NCBI RefSeq assembly: GCF_910591885.1
Contig: NC_063286.1
Span: 1,860,001 to 1,924,000, forward strand
Reading direction: 5' to 3'
DNA from: Bombus terrestris
Taxonomy: Eukaryota > Arthropoda > Insecta > Hymenoptera > Apidae
DNA length: 64,000 bases
The notes under the pieces are model-generated. The model worked only from the letters and a program-made list of their open reading frames with translations, was not told the origin of the DNA and made no database searches. The translations under genes were made by a program, and so were the position numbers. Positions 38,615 to 51,100 of the stretch are shown piece by piece; the first letter of the stretch is position 1, and every line of letters starts with the position of its first letter.

Positions 38615-40092
38615 GTACGCGGTCACCCTTGCGTCGTTTCCCTCGCTTCTTATCTCTTGGTCGTTCCACTTCTACCTACGCTTTTTCGCCGAAGACAATT
38701 TGTCGCCGGTCGCGATACTCGAGTTGAAGGAAACGCTGCCTGCGGAGGGAGCGTAAACTCACGAGTCTCGGAATAAGATGCTTTTGGTGACACGAAACGA
38801 ACAGAAAAGCGGAGTTTTCAAATGGTAAAAGACGATTCGTGAGAATAAGTAGACAAATTGTCGATGACTAATTTCCATCGAAGGGGAATAGAGGGAAAAG
38901 ATAGAAATCCAATTAAATCTACGAATAGAACGAAGAGGGACACGCGGGTAAGATTTCCAAAGAAGCTCGGTCAAAGTTCCATGACCCTTTTCTACTTCTT
39001 TCTCCTTTCGCCGACCCTTCTCTTTTACTATGTCGCGTCATTCCTACTACTTTCGTCTCAGTCGGTTTCGTAGCTGGTCGGTCTCCGCTTTTCTTCGATT
39101 TTTCTCTGCTCTTTGTAAAGCAGAAAACTTTCGCTCGATTGAACGGACAATCAACGACGATATACCGCGTCTCGCTAACTTTTATAAATAACTTATGGCC
39201 ATTGAAAAGGATAAACAGCGAGTGGGTGGGGGTAGAGCGAAAAATAGAACGAGGAGAACCGGCTGTTTTAACAGGGTAAGAATAAATTGATTTTTACGAT
39301 AATTCGCCCTCTCGACTGAACGAAAATCATAAATAAAACATGGGAAATTGTAAAAGCTTAACTTGACAATTTTCCGTAACAGAAAATAAATAACAATTTC
39401 TCCTCCTTTGTGTTTAGGTAAGTCCGTGGTGGAACAGAAAACTTTGTTCCCCTCGAAGCTGGCTAATATCATCTCTGTAGAAACGTGAGTAATATTTTAG
39501 TAGAAAAATTCATGATATTGGTAATAAATAGGATCGATCAGACAGACATTGCTCGATCGTTTATCCCCTCTTAACAACATACTCTATCTCGGTTTTATTA
39601 GATTACGGTCAACCCATGATTCAGCCGAAACCGCAATTGGAATATTTCATACACGCGCAGACAACACGTCATGGATTTGTCATTTTCTTCCATACGCGAA
39701 TCTCTATTCCCCACTTATTCCCTAAAAGCTGACCGATCTCGAGGAGAGGGTGGGAAGGGAACGAGCCCTCGGCATAGGTTTTGCCGTTAGGTTAGGTTCC
39801 TTGGGTGCAGCAAGGTCGGTTTCCAACCCTTACCGCCTTGAAACCCGAGGGGTTAGAGATGGCGGTTAGATGCGGCCAGCCGATTAAGACGTCGATAAAT
39901 AATATTAATTGTCGGCCAACTCCCGTGCCAAAAGCACCGTCTCTCCCCCACGGGGAGACGCGGTCGAGAGCCGGTCGAAGGGTGGGATGCGTTGCGTTTA
40001 ATCAATACCCACGTAATGCTGCTGCGGATGGATGATGGCGATGCTAGAGTGCGGGAAAGACGGTGTTGATGGAAGTAGAGCGTCTGTGTCGA
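38615..40092. other. non-coding stretch, nothing recognised
   Basis: Mixed sequence, AT-rich at 39,270-39,400. If the promoter-like cluster upstream were real this would be intron. No acceptor-bounded coding exon was seen. Confidence 0.35.
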
Positions 40093-40190
40093 TGGCGGTT
40101 GCGGCGGTAACGGCGGTGGTGATAGTAGTAGTGGCGGTGGTGGTGGTGGTGGTGGTGGTGGCGGCGGCGACGGTGGTACCGATGCTGTTG
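40093..40190. repeat. GGT/GGC trinucleotide array
   Basis: Imperfect GCGGTT, GGT and GGC units, with a pure GGT core of about nine units at 40137-40160. On the minus strand one frame reads as poly-Pro and runs through a larger open frame, which the repeat explains. Confidence 0.94.
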
Positions 40191-40314
40191 CTGTAAGTTT
40201 ATTACGTAAGCCGGGGCCTCCTCGACGCGCTGAACGCAACCTCGAGTTGTGTAATTAAAATTAATAATTCCGCGGCCTCGATGCAGCCTTGTCAGACGAG
40301 TCTATTTGCCGTGT

Positions 40315-40363
40315 TGCTTGCTTGCTTGCTCGCTCGCTCGCTCCGCGCCTCGCCTCGCCTCGC
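40315..40363. repeat. GCTT/GCTC then CGCCT short tandem repeats
   Basis: Four-base units GCTT change to GCTC, then to a five-base CGCCT unit repeated three times. Confidence 0.9.
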
Positions 40364-43300
40364 TCTTCGCGTCTTCCGCACCTTCTTCTTAATGCTCCCC
40401 GATACCGATTCCACCTCCGGTTTCTCGCACGCTCGTCCCGCTGCTCGACAATGGTGCTCGTAATCGCGGCAAAGTGCCTCGCTCGTCGAACCTTCCATGC
40501 CCGAGGAACTTCGCTACTCGCACATCGTAGAAAGCTGAACACGTCTGTCGCTTGGAAATTTCTACTCCACTGACATGTATTTTTTACGTTGGAAACTTTC
40601 GTTTCGTTGAAGGCCAGGTTCGGGAAGGCGCGCGCGGTTACCCTGTCAAGGCGCGAATAAAAAATTCACGCTCGCCTCTTTGGTTCATTCCACGTGTGTT
40701 TTCTTAACGAGACGTCTGACACGACGTTTCCGGCGCGAAGTCGGTGTCGTAACACCGTAGATCTTTCGGGCGACGTTAACCGATCGATTTTACATTAAAC
40801 CGTTGGTGTATTTCGTTTTGGCCATCTCCTAAACAATTTCCAGTCTCCGCTTTCTGCGCGTCTTATCGCATCTGAATCTATTTTTGTTATTCATTGTAAA
40901 TTAGTAACCGTTCACCGTATCGGAGTTTCAACGGATAGTTTCAACTTGGAAAAGCTCACGAATTCGCTTGGCGGCGTAGTTGGTCTACTATTCTCGTTGC
41001 AGAGTCGTCAACCCGACTACATCCTCAGGATACGTACACGCGAGTCACGTTTTCGGAACTGAAGGATCGCCGCGCTAGAGAGACGGTATAGGTACTTGAG
41101 ACGAACACTCGACCCACGCAGGTGCTTGGTGCGAGCGTTCGCACACTCGAAAGCACTCGCGCGAATGCTCTCATTTTTCAACGCCGTCACACTGCCGTCG
41201 CCACCGCCGTAATCGTCGCCAACCATATCGCGACAATGAGCGCTCTAATGCAGTAACGATTACTCCGAGGGCCGGGGGTTAGATTTTAAGGTGTGCGTGT
41301 CGAGTACAGCGCCGTCAGCCGACGGCGATACTCGGGTCATATGCGCGTGCTATCACGACCACTGTAATTTCTTTTGGACGTTGCGAATATTTTCCAAGCC
41401 GCCGTTCCGTTCGTTGTTTGTTTCGATGAAAATATTTTCGTGGCAATCTCGACCAGTTGCCATGAATTTCGACAAAACGTATATCGGTGTCCTAAATTCG
41501 TGGTACAAGCGAAGTGAAGGAGATTCCATTGCCCGGAATAGGACAAAACAAAGAAATAACGAAATTACGTTGTTCTATTGTCTATCTGTAAATTTAGACC
41601 GCGCTGTAAACGTCGGATACGATAATATCTTCATCGTGTTTGACATTGATCGTGGAAAATATGAAATATAGTACAGAGTATAAGGGTTGTAATATAGTTC
41701 TTTGCAAGACATATGGGGTTATAAGTAAAACATACAGGAAACGGAGAAGTGGTCTTGATTTCGAATCCGTGCCCCTAGGTATCCTGACTGCCGAGGCCCC
41801 AGGCTGTCACAGCGAGGTTACCTTCTTATGAATCTTGCATCGAACTTTCCTCCGTTCTTACGCTATAGTTAGGCTTGACAGGCTCGAGAATAGGTCGAAT
41901 CTTCTAGAACCTGTCGTATCAAGGTCAATACCCCTTTATATACCCGTAGTGTTGCACGAGCGGAGATCGTATAACGCAGAAATTATTGCGTTATGCTATT
42001 GTGGATGGGTTTCTTCGCTTTCTCCTGCTATCTTTTTTTTCTTTTTCTGTCTTTTCTTTTTTTTTCTTTTTTTTTTTTTTAATCTGTTGTCACTAGTCGT
42101 TCAAAATAAATTCTGTAACCTTGGTATATTTGAAGCGATATGTCGTGATAGATGTAGAAGGAATGCTCAGATGTTTCAACAAGAAACTGACGTCCAATAA
42201 CAACGAGCAACAAACAACAATTAACAACAATTAACAATTGAAAGTTAACAATGCTTGGTAACGATCAATGCTTGACGCAGGTTATAGGAAGTCGAGCGCT
42301 CGTTTCGCGTAATCCTTCGCACTTCGCAGCTCGGGGCAGACCGAATCTCTTTGATTCAAAAGCCACGTCGATTCTTTTCTTTGTTGGCCATCGATATCGC
42401 GCGCGTTTGTTAGAAGTCCACGACTGCCACGTGTACGGTCTCCCGAAGATTCGGCGAAGGAGCAGTAGGGACACCTAAAGGCTTGTCCGCATAGCGCTTT
42501 TAAGATAAAGCGCTTTGTGCCGCGAAACCATTGGAAATTTCCGAGATCGAGTGCCGCCACATATTCTACAATGAAATTATCCATGGTATCTCGTTAAATT
42601 TTAGCTTCTCTTCGTCTAAAGATTTGAAGAAAGGATGTTCATCTTGTGTAATGCTTGATTTCCACTTAAACGGCTAAAAATAGTAGGAAACTAGTAAAAT
42701 GATGCAACAGCGCCAGCTTGGGGAGCACCGTTGGCTGGTCGCATAAGGTCACGATATTGCACGGGTCCCATAAAAGCAATAACAGCCGACATGGTAATAA
42801 GATTCTCTCCCTTTTGTGTGGAGCTCTCGTCAATTGTAAGTATGGCCCCCGTTATAATAACAGAGCGAATTGTAACACGGTAACGATCGCTGATATCGGG
42901 TCTTCTATTTAAATTACTAAATGTCGCAGATTCGAGCTGCAACGGCCAAATTCACTGGTTATTATCGCGTAAGACAAACGGGCTCGATGAAAGTTTGATC
43001 GCGCGCGACACCGCAATATCTAATCCGCGGAACACCGGTGCATCGGAAAAACCGTTTTGGCCTCGCGTCGTTTTTTCGGCAATTTGCGAACGGCCTTGTG
43101 TCAGAATAATTTTCATGCTCGATGAGTCGCAATTTCGCAGCGCAACGTGCACACGTGATATAGATATAATTCCGCTTACACTTCGTTAATGCGATGCAAA
43201 TTTATAAGCAAATTTCAGCATAACCGCGCACACGGTGCGCAACAGTTTGTACGCTGGCCCTTTATTATGCACGGTTACGGTTTAACGGTGTTTAAGCTCG

Positions 43301-45077
43301 CCGTAATCAATTTTATTGGGGCTCTGGACCGAAAACCCCGACGATAAATCTATCGAAACGGATTTTTCGGCACCAGCTGGGCCGTGTCATTCGCCATTCT
43401 CGCGATGTTCGACGCCAACGTTCGCAAAACGACGACGGCACGTTCTTGAGCAGCGAAATATCGTCGCGAAACAATCATAAACGATGGACAAACTTTGTTT
43501 GGATTGGAAATGCTTTGTCGAATCGCTTGCCTAAAGTGTATCGTTATAGATTTAATTTGGCATAATCGAGAACATTCAAGAGCGAAAGGATCAATTTCCA
43601 CGAGGAGGCTGAAAGCGGCGGGGTTAAGTGGCGACAAGTTTCTTTTAATACAATTACCATAACGCCGCTGTCGATATTCTCGATCGGATAACCGTCGGAA
43701 AGTACGCGAAGCAAACAGACATCGAGACGACTTTAAGCTTTTCAAGTGCTTGCGGCTGCCGGTTCTTGAAACTGACCAGCTCCTTCTCGCTCGCTTACGT
43801 CTCCGGCCGATGCCGTTTAACAAGTTCAAGTAAACGAGCGAAACGACGAACCGTGGATCGGACGCGAGAAGAAAATTATTTTCGCGAAATTAACCACGAT
43901 ACTTGATCGATACAATGGCGAATGGCGGCTACTTGAAACGTCGAGGCAACGGTTATATAGGGAGGGGAAGTTTTTAAAGTGGCTCGACGGAGCTGTTGGA
44001 TGTAATTGACGAAAAAACTTACCGATACTTTCGATATCGGCCCTCTACTACTTTCCATCGTGCCGTCGACGAAAACGATTGCCTTAATTGCCTTGCCTCG
44101 CCACTCTATTCGCTCGCACGGCAATTAATCCTGGCCGATCGATCGATAGCCGGTGCTTGTTCTTTGAGAAATTTTCGGCCATTTTAGAGCGGCGTAATCG
44201 ACACCGGTGTATTCGATTTATTTATGCATGCTAGCGACTCGGAAGAGTCTCTGCTCGAGAGGACAACCGAAAAGTTTCTCGTCGAGCGAAACCGGAAAAC
44301 AGATATTACGAGGTTGATGTTACGGTTATGCGCTCTTCTAAAAGGTAGGAAATCCAATTTAAAACGGACAAGGATACGAGAGGGAAACCACGGGGATTAA
44401 AAAACGTAGACGAGTTTGAAACGCAAGTAGATTGCATGGCAGCGAGATCTTGGGTAATCGGCATGCGCGAACTCGCGATACACACCTTTCCATCAGTTCT
44501 ACCCTTACAAAGGAGTAACATTGTATTTGTGCTCGCATGTGCTCCGTCCTGTTATTTCTATCGGCGTGATTAGGATCGATCTCAATGACAATCCCTTTGC
44601 TTTCATTTTCAACTGATTAAAATATGTCGATTCTTTTACACTCACCATGGGAGCAATTCATCTCTATATTTAGAATATTTCTTCTATTATCCGTTTCTAC
44701 GCGTACCTATGATTTTGCAACGTAAAACCATCTAACAACGAAGAAATCTGTTTGGTTGTTTTGTCGCCGACTTGGCCAATTTCTTGTTACCCTTGCTTTC
44801 CTTACATCGCCACGTTCTAAAGCTTTTCCGTTTTCCCCGCTGCTATTTTAATTTTAAATACTCAAACATTCCAACAGATACTATTATACAAAGTTTGATA
44901 TTCACGCGAAAGTGCTCTCAAACTGGTAGCTTCGTTCAGCTTTGCAGTATGAAAATTTTACTGCGAAAGAACGATCGGTGAACGGTCCGTGAGTCGTGAG
45001 CAAAAATTCAAATTGAAATATTAATTGGTCTCCGGAGTTGGATCCTTCGTGGCCGCGTGCAGTCGCCGCGAATTTAT
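40364..45077. other. non-coding stretch with small repeats
   Basis: A frame at 41291-41671 (+, GTG start) is open for 126 codons without a domain. A T-rich tract lies at 42030-42081, ACAACAATTA tandem copies at 42214-42240, and a perfect eight-base-stem hairpin at 42493-42514. AT-rich at 44,530-44,990. No gene can be supported. Confidence 0.4.
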
Positions 45078-45134
45078 GTATGCATTTATATATGCAGCCA
45101 TCCACTGACATGCGTATGCATTTATGTATGTAGC
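45078..45134. repeat. 21-base direct repeat, two copies
   Basis: Copies at 45078-45098 and 45114-45134 differ at two positions and are 36 bases apart. Each is built on GTATGCATTTAT, itself partly self-complementary. Confidence 0.88.
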
Positions 45135-48100
45135 TACGTCTCGACAGTACAAGGCGTGCCACTTATTCTGACCGCTGCGCTGCAAATAACTTTGCCCGTT
45201 GTTTGCATATCCAAACTCTTTCCTCGGCGAAATTGTTCCCTGCGCGAGAACAGCGGCTGACTCGTGGGCCCAGCACATGCACATGTTTCAGAATTACGAG
45301 TACAAACGTGACAGCGTTCAGGTGGCCAAACAGAGAAGAAAGAACATTTTGACAAACGTTAGCCCATCTAGTTGATACTTTTAACGCATTGACTGATGCA
45401 GTTCCGCGTCTCGTTTCACATCTCTAGCTGTGTATTGATAGCATTATTTTGTGTTATTTTATACAATATTTAAAGGCAATACGAACTCATTCTGCCAACG
45501 TAATCCTATAGCTTAGTGTGATATTACCAGTGCCATAATACCATAACGAATATGTGTCCTAAATCCATAAAGTAATCATACACCTAAATATTATAATGCC
45601 GTTAAATTAAGAATTGCTATCTCCTATGCATTATTGTTTCTTCGTATAATTTCTGTAGCAGAAAAACAACGAGCCGTTGATGTTGATACGTAGCAGCTAC
45701 AAAATTTCTGTGCTTCGCAAACCGAGTTCCGTTGTCCTTTTCGATGCCATTTAACCAGAACGTACGCGCGCGCCTTGATTTAATTGTTATCGAAAATGAA
45801 AGGCGCGTTGTTAACCGGAGACAAAGGAACGCGGAGGCCACGCGGGAGGACGAGAGGAATGATTTATTATGTTGCCATGGCTCGATGCCACTGACACGAG
45901 GAGAGAGCACGGAGCTGCGTGCTCGCGGCACGAAGTGGAAGAATAATTTGCAAAAATGGAATTCTGTCGGTGGTGGACGTTGACGAGCGAGCGTCGCGGT
46001 GCGTACGTGCGCGCGCCCGCTGAAATACATAAGGCGGGGAATAATTGTGATTCGTTGTATGGCGTGCTTGACGAATGAAATTCTGCGGTCGAAATAAAAT
46101 TGCAACGTCGCTCGGCACTCGTGCCAAAGCCTCCGCCGTTGGTCAGTGATTTAATTATTCCGTTGTTCGCCGGTTTCGATAGACGCACACACTCCGCCCT
46201 CGATAATGCTTCACGATCGGCGAATTTTTCTTATTAGATTGGAACACGCGCTCGCTTTAGCTAGCTGCCTGCCTCGAGTATTCAATTTGCGTAGAAGAAG
46301 TAAGGCAAACTCGGCCATAAATAATCTTTAGACGACATACATTTGAAAATAAATCATGCGACTCGTTATTAGTAGCGTTATTTATATCGTTTACATTAAT
46401 AGCTCGACGATCATAGTTTTCTATTGGGATCTAATTTCTATTCATCGAGAAGTGAGACGTTTGTTCGATCGATGTACCTCCTCGCTGACTCAAATAGCCC
46501 CGTCACAATGTTATTTCGGTGGTCATTTTCTGGCTTTTGCTAGTTTTCCTTGCTGCACTTTCTCATCCCTTCGTTAAAGACGAATTACGACTCGCAATGT
46601 TAGATAAATTTGATTGCTTAATGCAAAGTTCAGAGTGGAGCTTTGAAATATCGAAGGTAAGGCGACCCTAATAACACGACGTTACCGATAAAATCGATCA
46701 GATCAATATTTGAGAACAAAAGATACGGTCGAGACGAGTTTGTATCAAGTTTAAGCGTGCCAATTATCCGGATCGACGTTAAGCGACTACGCAACTTCTA
46801 GAAGGAGTAATACAATTAGCGAGCATTGTTTGCGGTGTTGTACAAATTCTCCGTTGCGTCGTAATTTTGATCTGTATTTCACGTAGCGTGGGTAGAAACG
46901 TGCAGACGCTAAAGGCACGGTTCGGTATGCGTCATCATCCGCAGCTTATTAATTCAAGTCGTAGAGTGGCTCTAACTGAGCGATAACAGAGAAATCGCGC
47001 AGAGTCAGCCACGCAACATCGTTAACTGATTCGAACATCGTAATTTCTATCGATCGCCAGGCACAGGTTGAGGTTCCAAGAGGTCTCGATTACCGGAGCC
47101 AGAAGCGTGCACAGCCGAATTCGATTCTGTTACGAGTTGCGGAGTTTACAGCCGTAGGAGATACGTACACGTGTATCGGGGTAGACCGATAACGGACCGA
47201 TTTAAACCAGGCAGGAAAGAGGCTAGGAATGCAGGAATCAGATTCAACTTGCGATAATTCAAGCAGCCGTTCAACAGCCGGAGTGCGCTTCGAGTCTCGA
47301 AATGGAATCGCTATTGCCGTTAGACGCTTGACGTTAATGACGTTTATTAATAGACTCGAAGCTTCGAGTACGGCCCGTTATCCTTTTATCGTCTTAACTT
47401 TCATGTAAATTTTCTCTATCGACGTTTCAAGCTAAATGTTTCGGGATTAGAACTATTAATTATCTTTTAACACGTGGAATATTACTGTTTTATCGCGATT
47501 TCCTGGAATGCTTTTCCGCTGTAATTTCAGGCCAATACGCGGTATAAGCACGTCTAGTTTGAAAACGAGGGGAAAAGGAAACAGGAGAAAAATGGAAAAC
47601 GAAAGGACGAGAAAAACTAGCGCGCCATTAAATCAGCAACGGGCCTTTAAAATCATTAGCGTTAATAACCGGAGGCTCGGAAAGGTACACCGTCTACCGA
47701 TATTCAATTACGCCTCTGTGGCTTGCACGCGACGAAGGTGAGACAGCTATCTCTGCTATTGACATTTCGTTTTGTTCGTTCCGGCGCCCATAAAAACCAT
47801 CGTTACCAATACGTGCTTTGTCGAAACAAGATCTTTGCTCTTGTTCTTCTTGTAAATACGTCTTCGATCATTCTCCGTGGCAAACTATTACGTTGCCTAA
47901 CCATCCCTAATTCCATTCCCAATTTCATTTTCATCGTGAAACAGTAATCGGGAAACGAACGAATGTGTAACTTGAGCAGCCAGTTCTCTTTTAAGAGTCA
48001 TCGTCATAGATAATTTGCACAAATAGGAAATACTTGTTAACGATGCGAAACCAGTTACATCCAAAGATGAAATATTAATCTGATTTCTGCATCTATGCTT

Positions 48101-51100
48101 TTCCGTCGGATTGTTACGAGCGAGATTTTAATTTGTTGAATTACGAATAATGGAAAGGAGAGCGCGAGATGACAGCCACGCTAATGGCGAACCCGATTTC
48201 CCGGATAAAATCATCCGAACGACAATTGGCAGCACGACCAGGTCATCCTCGCGCGATCGATTAACCCTTTAATTCAGGCAAGAGGTTGCGAACCGCGGTA
48301 ACTCGGCGTAGAACGAATGTTAAATTTGATTTCCTTGAATATCTCTATAACCTCGTTACGCGGTCGAGTCTCTGAGTCGAATAACCGTTCCGAGGCGTCT
48401 ATATATCACAGTGTCAAGGGGTTGAAGTCGGAGTACGGACGTAATTTCATACTTTACGACGCCACGTTGCAGGTTACCGCGTCGAAATTCATTTCGTGCT
48501 TTACGCTACCGGATGTCGACCGGGAGAATGTGTAGTAAAATGAAAAATTCCTCGTCCCTCGTAAGAGGTACGCACTCTTAAAGACCGTATAGCGCGCAGC
48601 AGTGCCACTTTTATCGCGGCGAAATTTTTCCCAACGCTAATTTCATATCCGCTATATTCCGTATCCGTTCGAGAATGTTAACATTCTATTCGAAGAAACG
48701 TTAAGAACCGCAACACGAAACTGCGACGAAGCATGCGAAACACGTCGCCGTTTACGCGTTGCTAGGTACAGGCTCGATGAGAAGTTGGAAGTACGCGCGG
48801 TAGCGGTAACGGTAGCGGCACCGGCGTAGCTCTTTGCTTCCGGAATAATTAATCTCGACGAGAGCGAACGCGAGAGCCGCAGAGTTTCCTGCAAGATCCC
48901 CCGACGCGACAATGTCACCGGAGGCAGCCAGTTACTTCTTTCCGAATAACTTGCCAAGGAAAATCCCAATACTACTCGTTACCTGACTCGCGTTGCCATT
49001 TCCTGCCGAGACACCCGCCGAACAACTTTCTTCTCGCGCTGCCATTGCGCTCGATTTTCCACGCGAATCGGCCATTGTTAATAAGTCTGTGAATAGGCGG
49101 CAAACTTTGTCCTTTTCAGTCGTATACGGTGTGACGAGGCTTCAGCCGCCAACATACATTTCAGACGCGAGTAATTAGCGACTATGGCTACGACACGCTA
49201 TAAAACCAATGAATAAGAAAAATGTCGCCATCTATTTCAGTTGTTTGAGAAATTGCCGGTGGAACGTACGCATGCTCGTTATTGAGAAACTTTTTATTAA
49301 TGGAACATTTTCCTTCTGTTTGTTGAAACTGGAGCACTTTGCAAGCGCCACTCGATATCAATTTCGAGCAGGTTTGAAGGCGAAAGATGTACCGGATTTA
49401 GTCGACGCAAGGGGAAACGTAAAATATGCTCGACGTACCGGTTGGTTCGCGTGAGCAAGATAAAACGTTCCTTCCGGAACGCGATTTCTCGTTCTGGAGG
49501 AAATTTCGAGGCAACCCAGCAGCGATTACACCGGCGCATGACAAATTTCGACAATTAATTACGCGTCGAAGACACGAATAGCAATTAATACCGACCCGGG
49601 GCGCAATGAAAGGATACGAGCAAGATGGTAAACGCGCGCGACCCACGCGTCTCGGCACAGCCAAGACACAAGCCGCGCGCAACCCCTCGCTTCGTGAACT
49701 TATAGCACGGAAGGACGTGTAATTTCCTGGCTGGTAAAGCGACTTCGAGGTCCCGCCACCCCCGATATCCTCCGCCGCGACAGCAAAACCGGCCGACGAA
49801 CCAAGTTATCCGGCTAAAGGTGCGTTTGCAACGATTCGACCTGCGACGCAGGGAAATACGTCTCGTCGTCTCGTCGTCTCGTCGCTTCGCGCCGTGTCGA
49901 GTCGCGTCTGCTGGCTTGGGACTCGACAGACGACGTTCAGAACTAATTGCCACCGAGTCAGACCGATTAACCCGCTAAGCGAGTATTTCTTGATTGAAAA
50001 CTACCCTTCCGTGGGGAATTAAGAAGAACCTGGCGTGGCGTAAATACAGCGATAGTCAAAGGAATTCCATGATTCGATCGGAGAGAATTTTTAGATGATT
50101 TGAAGAATTTGGACGATGCATGATAATCCTCGTCGAATGGAGGGGGCTGGATCGTCCTGCCCTTTTCGGTGAACATTATTTCGAAACTGGACAAAACTGT
50201 TTTGACCATCCTTGTTTTGCTTTATTTAACTTAAAATACGTAGTTATTATTTCGTAATAGCTTGTATAACGTAATTATATTTTAAAGGGAAAAGAGCACA
50301 GCAAACTTGAAATATTTCGACATCGAGAAACGTTGTGTAGGATATGCTGGCGAAGAAAGAAAGCATTGTTATAACAATGAATATCGAATATTTCATTTTA
50401 TATGTCTCGTGTATAAATTTACTTGAAATATGGAATCGTTTGCAGCTCGATAAAATAATCACGTCTAAATATAACGTGTAGAATGTAAGAATTCAAATAT
50501 GATACTATCTGTATGAATCAAAATTGAGCTAACCTTCGTCGTTCGACGATTAATGTATCGCATTAATTTATCGCTAATTATGGTTAATTTGTGTTCGGAC
50601 AGATACCACGATATCACCTTGGTTCTTTTCGATTAGAAGCAGAGAGTTGAGAACCCGACGAAAACCATTTCTCCCGCGCGGATTTCGTCTTGCATAATTC
50701 ATAAACGCGCCTTCATCGTCACGATCGTCGGACACGCACTCGTTCTCTTTTTCCAGCACCCAAGGGGATGTTTCTTCGAGAAGCAACGAGCTTATTAAGC
50801 GGTCGAGTGTGCACATCCGCGCGCGTGTCACTGTTCGTTCCGTCTGGTGACGCGTTGAGCCTCGTTTCCTTTAAATTAATGGTCCTCGTGAATCAGGCGC
50901 GACGTTCGAACGATTTGGTCGCGGAACACATGGCGTGTCGGGACAAAATCATAGTTTCTTTATGCCGAGGCAAAAAAGCTCTCTTCGTATGTCGGAACGT
51001 CTGGAATGTTTCGTTTCGCCGTCGTTCTGATCTCGATATATCTACAACATGTGACAACAAGAACGTACACGTGTCTCGCGTATAGCAGAGCAATTCACGC

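Noticed and set aside
39853..40239. Minus-strand poly-Pro frame
   Set aside because: Produced by the GGT/GGC array; nothing else in the frame resembles a protein.
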